Source of the DNA: Gonioctena quinquepunctata
Taxonomy: Eukaryota > Arthropoda > Insecta > Coleoptera > Chrysomelidae
Assembly (NCBI GenBank): GCA_018342105.1
Contig: JAFIRS010000084.1
Location: 930,001-994,000 of the forward strand
Length of the DNA stretch: 64,000 bases
Direction: 5' to 3'
Shown: positions 56,010-64,000 of the stretch, one piece after another
Numbering within the stretch: the first letter of the stretch is position 1
Layout of the letters: each line of letters begins with the position of its first letter
Notes under the pieces: model-generated
What the model was told of the DNA's origin: nothing
The model's input: only the letters and a program-made list of their open reading frames with translations
Database searches by the model: none
Made by a program: the position numbers and the translations under genes

Positions 56010-56835
56010 CAAATGAAACCGACGAAGAAAGAAACTGAAAAGCAAAAAATAACCCTTCTTAGTCTTGATAACTAAGCTCCTAAACTAATGTAAGTAACTA
56101 ATTTTGAGTCGGCGCCGAAGAAACTAGCAATTGAATCAATCAAAGCGTAAAATGATGGCAGCGGAATGCGTGGTGGCGTTTTGATTATTTTTTAGAAGTT
56201 GATTGTTTGATTGGCGCCGACTCAAAATAAGTAACTTACATTAGTTAAGGAGCTTAGTTATTAAGACAAGAAGGGTTATTTGTTGCTTTCAGTTTCTTTT
56301 TTCGTCGGTTTCATTTTTTGTTAAAAGTTTTTATTTTTTAATTTTTTGTGTAAAAAATCCACTAATTTCTACTTACTCAATTAAACAATTAAGGTATCCA
56401 TTATGTTGTAGTGTTATCAGAACTACATATGTATGCATAGTTTCAAGATAATCGGTTCATACGTGGAAAATTATCCCCCATTTTTCTCCCTTACGAGTGG
56501 ATAATTCTTTTCCAAATCCAAATTGACCAACTTTAGGTTAACCTATACAATAAAAAAAATTATCATATAAATCGGATAAACCAGTACAAAGTTATGCTTG
56601 ATCAATCGGTTAACGGCCAAAATTCAGAGGGTTAACGATCAATATCCTCCATTTTGCTACCCGGGGGTTTTTTTTAAAGGGACCAAGTTCGAAGTACACC
56701 CTATCGAATGAAAACAGAATCATCAAAATCGGACTACTCTGTAAAAAGTTATGCCTGGTTATACATAAAAAAAATGCGCTTCGACTAAAGAACCTCCTCC
56801 TTTTTGATTTCGTCGGTTGAAAAAGGTTCAAATCT
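56010..56835. repeat. Foldback element H, copy 4
   Basis: GAGTCGGCGCCGAAG faces ATTGGCGCCGACTC, then tail with CTACATATGTATGC and AACCTCCTCCTTTTTGATTT. It lies directly after copy 3 in the same orientation, so the two form a tandem pair. Confidence 0.85.
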
Positions 56836-57408
56836 GTCAGGAACAGCAATCTATAGTCTGAGAAGATTTTCTTGCAAACGTGTTTGTCACTTTAAATGAT
56901 TTTTTCAACTGATTCCATTTCATTCGAATAATTTCAGGTTTAACCCCCCTACTTTTATATATTCTCCCACCCAAAATTCATGTACTATTGACTATTTATT
57001 TGAAGATGTTAGTTGCGATTAGAATCAACACAAAGTAGAAGGAAAAATTAATGTTTTTTTGTCAATATTGCAAAATTAATTAAATTCATTCTTATGGTTC
57101 TGTAATAATGCATATCCATAAAATGAATATAATTTCGTTCCAATATATTGTGAAATATTGAATTGGAAAACTAATGAAGATATTTCGGGGCAAATATAAA
57201 AAGTGCACTATAAATATATAATAGATAATTTGTTATATTTTGCAATTCTGGACATTCTTTGGACAATCGACAATCATATATTAATATCTGTTTTTCCTAT
57301 ACAAACAATTTTCAGATCATCAAAAATTGTGCGTTGAAAACAACCAGAATGATGACTCTGAAATAAAGGCTGAATATAACTATACTACTGTATTTCATTG
57401 ATTATATA

Positions 57409-59237
57409 CAGTGCTAGTCAAAAGTCCCCTCCCCCCCTCGTATCTTTTGAACGGGTATACTTATAATAATGAAATTTGGAGGGTGGAAATAAACGGATGT
57501 AGGCTTCTCAACTGGTCATAACAGGTGACGCAATAGTCATAAATGACGTCACAAGGCCACTGTGACCAATAATTTTAAATGGGACCCTATGGCAAGTGAC
57601 AGCTCGTTTGAAAGGTATCAAAAATACCTATTCAGTCATACCAATTTTGTTTAGGTTTCGGCTGATTTTGATTGATAAATTGAAGAAATACGAAAATTAT
57701 AGTTTCGCATTTAATTAATAAAGATTTAAAAACCAGTTCTTATAATAAGTGTTCAAAATGTGCTCCATCTACTTCCTGGCAGTAATGCATCCTATTGCTA
57801 AATTCTTGTCGTACTCGTCCCAGTGTGTCAGCGGAAATTGCCCTACATTCTTCAACAATTCGTTGTTTCAGAATGGCAATACTGTCAGGTGCTGTAGCGT
57901 AAACCTTAGATTTCAAGTACTCCCATAGAAAAAAATCTAATGGTGTAAGGTCCGGTGACCGAGCTGGCCATTCGATCGAACCTCGTCGTCCAATCCATCT
58001 ACCACGATATTCTTCATCTAGGTAACGTCTTACTGCACCGTAATAGTGTGCAGGAGCACCATCTTGTTGAAACGTTATTTCCAAGTTGTCGAATTCATCT
58101 GGATTATCTTCTAGAATTTCAAGAATTAACGACTCAATATCATTTTGTAACATCCCAGATACAATTCACCGGTTAAGTTAGCATTGAGAAAAAGAGGCCC
58201 AACTATGTGGTTTCCCAAAATACCTGCCCAAACATTTACTTTTTCTGGAAAGATGTGAGGATTTGTGTCACTCCAATACCTCACATTTTGAGTGTTAACA
58301 TTTCCATTGAGAAAGAAAGTACTTTCGTCACTAAAACAAATTGTTTGTATGTAGCCTGGTTGTTGGTTCATTTTATTGGACATAGTTTCACAGAATTCTA
58401 GTCTTCGGTCGGGGTCATCATCTGAAAGTTGGTGCACCATTTTTAATTTGTATGGATGAAATTTGTTTTTAGCCAACACCCTATGTACTGTCCTTTGACT
58501 GACTTCACAGATAGACGCAATTTGGGCTGTGGAAAAGTAGGGTTTACTACCATTTCTCCAATTATGTCAATTTTTTTGTCATCACTAATTGTTGGTCGAC
58601 CAGATCGTTTGGCATCTTGAACACTACCTGATGCTTCAAACTTCCGAAGAAGCTCCCTCAAATAAACCCTCAATATAGGGCGATCGGGGTACCTCTCATT
58701 AAACAGTCGTTCCGCTGCATGGAAATTGTTTCTACATTCACCAATTATTAAGATAGCTGCTACTTTGTCGACTACAGTACGTACCATTTTGCCTATGTAA
58801 ACACTTAAACGTCTCGTTAAACAATAGCTTAGGTAAATTTTCAAGGTATAAACACTTTTGACAAGTAGAGAATTCAAAAACGTCAACCTTTTTGACAATT
58901 AACCAGAGGCGTACTTTAAAATCTTTATTAATTAAATGCGAAACTATAATTTTCGTATTTCTTCAATTTATCAATCAAAATCAGCCGAAACCCAAACAAA
59001 ATTGGTATGACTGAATAGGTATTTTCAATACCTTTCAAACGAGCTGTCACTTGCCATAGGGTCCCATTTAAAATTATTGGTCACAGTGGCCTTGTGACGT
59101 CATTTATGACTATTGCGTCACCTGTTATGACCAGTTGAGAAGCCTACATCCGTTTATTTGCACCCTCCAAATTTCATTATTATAAGTATACCCGTTCAAA
59201 AAATACGAGGGGGGGAGGAGACTTTTGACTAGCACTG
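57409..59237 (-). mobile_element. Mariner-superfamily element with about 320-bp TIRs
   Basis: A 1,829-bp element flanked by TA (57407-57408, 59238-59239 region) with ends CAGTGCTAGTCAAAAGTCCC and mirror (GACTTTTGACTAGCACTG). The inverted repeats extend about 320 bp (57409-57730 and 58915-59237) and are nearly identical. It encodes one transposase on the minus strand. Nearly complete, and with similar arms, so a fairly young insertion. Confidence 0.93.
57740..58787 (-). pseudogene. IS630/Tc1/mariner transposase, two frameshifts
   Basis: Start ATG 58787 (MVRTVVDKVAAILIIGECRN). HTH region with RLFNERYPDRP and KRSGRPTISDD; after a shift near 58530, ASICEVSQRTVHRVLAKNKF; first catalytic Asp in CFSDESTFFLNG; then KVNVWAGIL; after a second shift near 58155, ITFQQDGAPAHYYGAVRRYL (second Asp) and ARSPDLTPLDFFLW (third Asp). 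By my count 36 residues separate the second and third Asp (DD36D), unlike DD34D of classical mariners. About 345 codons in total, normal for the family. Both shifts are single-base changes, so the element is dead but recently so. Confidence 0.9.
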
Positions 59238-59239
59238 TA

Positions 59240-60000
59240 TACAACACAAAATCCAAAACTGATCACATTTTACTCCAATTAATTATTTTCTGATATTTTG
59301 ATAAATTTTCGTTCCAATATTTATAAATCAATATTTTTTATTCCACGGCACTGCAGAAATCTATGGTTAATGGTTTTTTTTTTCATTTAAGGAAAGTCAA
59401 AGTTATTCAAAGATTTATGAATGTACTTTTGAAACTATTTGTTGGAAATATTTTGTAGAAAGTAAGTAATATTCCTTGATGGGTTCCCTGGGTTTATTTC
59501 CCCCTCCAATCCAGACGAGGAGAGAAATTATTCAGAAAGTCCCTTCAGGGTTCAATTGTTCAGTGGATTTTAGTATTTCAATTTCACCAAACCAATCTGA
59601 AGTATGAATAAATGAAAACATCTCCGAAATATTGACGAGAAAAAAAAACTTTCATCATCTCACTTCGACATGTCGTGAGAAAAAATGCCTCTCGTCTCGA
59701 CGAGAAAAGTATTCCCCTCGACAAGAGGACGTTATCTCGACTTCCACCGACTTCCCGAAATATCAGTTTGAAAGGTGAGAAATTGATACCTTGTGGAAAC
59801 TCTCCACATGGTGAAACTACTATTTGGGAATGAGAATTATCAACACTACACTAATTTGCCTCTAGAAGCAGATCAGGAATTTTTCGAATAGCAGCTGATT
59901 CTTTTATTTTTTGGAAAATATATGAACTGAATTTTAAGGAATCAATTTGCGTATTGTTCCAAGCAGGGTGTTAGTCATCTCATCAGTTGTCCCACCAATA
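59240..60000. other. No recognised gene
   Basis: AT-rich with a GC-richer part at 59650-59770 (CGAC/GTCG words); no frame supported. Confidence 0.4.
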
Positions 60001-60029
60001 ACCAAAAACGTCAGAGAGAGAGAGACAGA

Positions 60030-60460
60030 AGAAAAATATTTTTCAACCCCTCAAGAGTACTAAAACCCTTGAAACTATTGAAATTCATGTATGAATATAA
60101 GGTCAAAATGTAAAGTACTTCTCCTATCATACGTTATTTCCACCTTTTTTTCCGTAAGAATTCGCATTTGTCAGATTGTATCCTTAGGTTAGCTTTTTGG
60201 AGGCGTTTGACTATTTATGTAAGTTGAGAAGTATAGTAATAAATAGTTGCTGAGGATGTTGTAATGTCGTCTGTGTACACCAGATAAATCGTTCTGAATT
60301 CTTCGAAATAATGTCATCCATAATACGCTAGAAAGTACTTGGGGCAGTCTTAATACCGAATGGCATACACTTGAATTCGTCACACCAATTTTTAACCGAA
60401 AAATAAATCCGTTGTTGTCTTTGGGATCGGTTTCTATTTGGTAAAAATATGAAGGTGAAT
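60030..60460 (-). pseudogene. Gypsy-type reverse transcriptase fragment
   Basis: Minus-strand pieces: TDPKDNNGFIF (about 60420), then after a shift MPFGIKTAPSTF (about 60365-60330) and RIMDDIISKNSERF, then IQSDKCEFLRK (about 60185-60150). This is the order of the Ty3/Gypsy LTR-retrotransposon RT (F..MPFGL..AP.TFQR.MD ... I..DKCEFL). Stops replace the Gln of TFQR and several frames are used; the YxDD motif is degraded. No LTRs located nearby. Confidence 0.78.
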
Positions 60461-60529
60461 TTTAATGTCCTAACTGGTAACTTCATTGAGTTGTATGTAG
60501 CCTATCACAATCAGGAAAATTGATACTTT

Positions 60530-60910
60530 TTTCAGGGGTTTTGAAAATTCAACCCTAAAGGGGTGAAAATGGGGGTTGACAGTTTGTTTGGGAGTAACGT
60601 TATTTTCAGTTGAGGTCATAAATATTGGTAATTGAGTTGTTTGTTAGAAATGAAGAAATAGTTGTACCGAAGTATTCGGAAATTCATTTCCTAAATGGGT
60701 GAAATAAGGGGTTGCATGGGGATCGGAAATTTGTATAGGGGTTCAGTTAGTTTTCATGAAAATTGGTATTTGAGGTCTTTGTTACAAATTGAGAAATACA
60801 TATTTCAGTGTTTTTAGAAACTCAATCCCTAAGGGTGTGCAAGTTTATATTTAATGTAGGGTCATAAAAATTGGAATTCTTTGTTACAAATAAAGAAATA
60901 CTTGTTTCCG
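60530..60910 (+). repeat. Tandem repeat, about 137-bp unit, three copies
   Basis: Each unit has a GGGGTGAAAATGGGGGTTG-type start (60560, 60698, degraded at 60834) and an AAATTGG.ATT....TTTGTTA ending followed by GAAATA.TTGT. Divergent; no coding content. Confidence 0.7.
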
Positions 60911-62265
60911 TGTTGTATACCTATTGCATACTCATTTCTGCAATTATTATATTTGAAAGTATATATTTTAAAAAAGATAAAAAAATTCATTTTTTGGGCC
61001 TGAATATTGTTCATGTGGATCATCTCCACGTAACTGAACCACAAATATTATAGAAATTGTTCAGGAATGGGTATAAAATATGCAGATCTATAATAAAATA
61101 CATTTTTAACTTCATTGTCATTGATATTTTTCAACAAACCCTAAGTTCCAAACCAGAATTTTCACAATTTTTTCAGTGGAAATATATTTGGCACATTTGA
61201 TTTTTGTGCTAACCTAAGCAATCATGAGAGTCACATGAGCCTCATTCACAGTAACGACTCTGAGCCTACGTTAAAATCACATCAATTATGGTAATAACTC
61301 ATCACCGTGTGTATCATGATTGATAATCAGAGCAGTGATTTAGAAATGCATTTACATGATTATATTCCACCTCAATTGCACCAATTAAAGTAATTAGAAA
61401 AAATATTCATTAATTCCAATCTAGAAGATTAGGTGATTTCGAATTTCTGCAACTTTAATTATTTCTGACAACAATATCTTTCAAAAATTATTTATGATAG
61501 GAAAAACTTTATAAACATAAACGACCAATTTCTGAACGAATTTTCCTCCACGAACAATGATTTGGTAGATATAGCAACTTTTTGATTGAACTTGAAGTGT
61601 ACTCTTCTAATTTGTACAGATATCTGGGAATGAAGTTTTAAGACCAAGGGTTAGACCTACCAGAAATGAAATACATTTATATTCTTACAATTTTCACCGA
61701 AAAATCGGTTAGTTATTCTAAAAGCATATTCAAGATAAATTATTGAAGACAAATCACTGTCGGGCCCCCTGGTAGACATAAACAGTGGTCCATAACAAGT
61801 CTTGAGGTGGCACACAGAAAAGTAATGTTAAGGAGACGATAAAACGGAAAAAATATATATACCATATTCGAAGGATATAAGCCATAAGCTCTACAACCCC
61901 AGGATCGTTCCGCAGGAGATGAATTCTATTAGTAGGTTCTGAGTCAACATCATTTCTACAAATCTGATTACGGTTATGGGCAAAACCACTTTCATCCCAA
62001 AAAAACTGGATCAGTTCCATAAGACGCAAATTCTCATGCTATATACCTACGACTAACACATTTTTGATTGAATCACATGAGATAAAAGACGCGTTAAATT
62101 GTTCTAGAACAAATATCCGATTTTCAACGCGAGTAATGATATATTCCATAATAGGACTTATTTCTTTGGAAAATTTTGTACCATCGTCATTTTACAAATT
62201 TTATATATGTTATTTTCGGTCGACTTATTTATCAATTTGATGTGGCCCAGCTTTTTAGAAAGGAA
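60911..62265. other. No recognised gene
   Basis: AT-rich. The minus frame 61754-62029 (MRLMELIQFFWDESGFAHNR) is not recognised and not supported by splice sites. Confidence 0.4.
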
Positions 62266-62279
62266 TATCAATTTCAAAG

Positions 62280-62830
62280 GAGCAAAGTATATTTATGCAT
62301 TCAATAAGCATGAAATTGGTGAAGAACATTACACACCTTCGGATGTCCATGACAATGCTGAAGAACCAGGCACAATTAGTCGAGTGCAGTAAAATATTTT
62401 GCAGAGCGATGTGCTGCAGACAAACCCAGAGAGCTATTCGGAAGAATGCGCGGATTCTTTTCGAAGGGGATTAGAAAATACAGAGTGTTCTGCATTGGCC
62501 GATATATCAAATATGGACATTCTTGGAAACATAAGACCGATCCCGAAAGAAGTGAAGAAGGAGAATAATAGAGGGCGCAAGACACAAGAGGCTGAAGTTC
62601 TGACAGTACTCCCATACAGTTGGAGCAGAGAAAGTATGTATGTTAAAAATACAGTGGCTTATGAGCTTGACACTATGCCCGCGCCAACAAAATTGAGCTG
62701 AAAAATATGTTTTGCCAATAGAAGACTGAATCCAATGCGACAGATGCCAAGAGAGGACCCACTAAGCATGTTCCTCTTACATGGTAACTTATTTTTGGGA
62801 CGATTGTTAATAGTAAAGTTTTGAAAAATG
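62280..62830 (+). pseudogene. pogo/Tigger-type transposase C-terminal remnant
   Basis: The plus frame 62399-62701 reads IRPIPKEVKKENNRGRKTQE, like the 'I.P.PKA..RK..NRGRKK....ILT.TP' tail of pogo/Tigger transposases. About 120 bp on, another frame gives IQCDRCQERTH followed by AC (near 62732-62775), matching the 'WIQCD.C..W.H..C' zinc finger found at the C-terminus of some of these proteins, with the Trp now TGA. The DDE core is absent. Upstream HYTPSDV (about 62330) may be part of it. Confidence 0.55.
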
Positions 62831-63394
62831 AAAAAATAAGTAGATAATAACATTTTTGAGTTGTTTCGTTTATGTTTGAAACTTTAAATAACTCTTATTC
62901 CTAATCAACAAAAGACTGATCAGAGAAGTTGATTTTGTATGTCTTTTTTTTAATGCCAAGCTTAAGCTATTCTTATTGTTCGTCCTTCCCCTAATTATTG
63001 AATATTGACCACCTGACCTGTACATCGACTCTGCTTGCATTAATTTAGTGTATAGATTTTGGGGGAGATTTAGTGGAAGTAATTAAAATTCTCAAAACCT
63101 CGGAGTTGATGGAAAATATTTTCCCAAAAGTAAATGAATTTGAATTTATTGCACTTCTGTTCGAACTTTTCTCATAAATTTGTGTGGTTAGAAAAGGTAT
63201 TTCGATTGTTTCTTCAGTTTATTCTTAATAGGAAGTATATATTATAAAAATTAGTTGGCATCTTTTATAGTATATCCATTCTTAGATGGATGAGGAGGGG
63301 GTTCATCATCCACCCCTGATATAACATAATGGGTTAAGCGCTTTGATCGAAAATGCCAACCATAGACGGAGATTTGTTCTTTTACTTGAAAAAG
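62831..63394. other. No recognised gene
   Basis: Short frames only. Confidence 0.4.
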
Positions 63395-64000
63395 AAATTT
63401 GGCTATCTTTGTTTAAAAACAAACTTCAGTAAACTATCTGGAAAAGGAGATTGTTGAAAGATTTAGAAGGCATTTTCACTAATAACATTTTTTGGTAGGT
63501 CTATTGGGTGATAATGAGAAACGATCCGAAAGCTAATAGTTTTTTATGTCACCCTGGGCTTGGAAGGTACCTATATTCAGGATAGTCGGATAATTTCTTG
63601 GTAATTGAGTCCAAGGTGGGCACTACTCTACTGGCCTCATCAACTTTTTCAAATTTTCGATCATTTCGTTTTCTTTCCAGAGAATGATCTGCGACATATC
63701 CTTGATTTCTCAAGATTCCTTTTGTGTTGATGACCAATACGACTTCGTCCGCCTAAATCTGTTCGAACATTTGTCTAATTGTTTTTTATGGATACTGTGT
63801 TGAATTTGAAGGAAAATTTAGGATTTCTGCTTCTCCGTTTTGTATGAGAAATAGAATTTGGAATTCTAGGAAACTCTTCCAGATGTGGAATTCATTTATT
63901 TTGTTTCTTATTGAAGTTTTCTACTGCAGCAAATGTCTTGCATTGGGAATCTTCCACAATTCCAACATAAGTTCCTTTCAAATCCAAAGCCATACTGCAG
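63395..64000 (-). repeat. Interspersed repeat K, copy B (runs off the window)
   Basis: Matches three blocks of 50108-52460 without the insertions there. The minus frame 63737-63549 reads INTKGILRNQGYVADHSLER then VVPTLDSITKKLSDYPEYRY; the equivalent in copy A is disrupted. The source gene or element is unknown. Confidence 0.7.

Overview
The window looks like nuclear DNA from an insect, probably a beetle, although the species cannot be fixed from sequence alone. The DNA is strongly AT-rich and has GT-AG introns. Single-copy coding sequence is sparse, and the rest is packed with decayed transposons, long foldback (inverted) repeats, (TA)n runs and tandem repeats.

The main single-copy gene is on the minus strand. 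Exon-like segments at 46989-47190 (67 codons, GC-rich surroundings) and 7152-7394 (243 nt) have proper splice borders and compatible phase (1/1). The second encodes a divergent first half of a paired domain ending at the usual '...KLLG' junction. I read them as two 5' exons of an eyegone/twin-of-eyegone type Pax gene. If they belong together, about 39.6 kb of the window is one intron, the left 7.1 kb is the next intron, and the promoter lies near 47.2-47.5 kb. About 2 kb upstream on the same strand (49264-49717) is a compact two-exon model for an unrecognised 124-aa protein with a hydrophobic N-terminus and an AATAAA signal.

Layout, left to right. 0-7 kb: three large foldback repeats and (TA)n runs. 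7.2-7.4 kb: eyegone-like exon. 8.1-8.9 kb: Penelope-like (PLE) remnant. 11.0-12.8 kb: 5'-truncated Jockey-type retrotransposon with a 14-bp target duplication. 13.3-16.8 kb: repeat G, then a composite foldback carrying tRNA-Leu-like sequence and a 119-bp tandem repeat. 18.3-21.9 kb: foldback H split by a complete but mutated piggyBac. 23.5-24.4 kb: ubiquitin-specific protease retropseudogene. 27.2-30.8 kb: SINE, PLE with hammerhead-ribozyme motifs, repeat G with a Harbinger-like MITE. 33-42 kb: repeats J, H and the second tRNA-bearing foldback. 42.5-46.7 kb: an 0.8-0.9 kb satellite array interrupted by a 1.28-kb palindrome. 47 kb: first eyegone-like coding exon. 48.5-50.1 kb: GAATATTC arrays and the small gene. 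50-64 kb: a repeat present twice, a TA-flanked MITE, two more H foldbacks, a 1.83-kb mariner-like element with about 320-bp terminal repeats, and Gypsy and pogo fragments.

Every transposase or reverse transcriptase read here is frameshifted or truncated. The most unusual items are the palindrome whose 17-nt loop matches the missing segment of its satellite host, paired tRNA-like sequences inside foldbacks, repeated PHO/YY1-type motifs inside the putative eyegone intron, PLE hammerhead motifs, and the small upstream gene. Names rest on motif recognition by eye; no database search was run.
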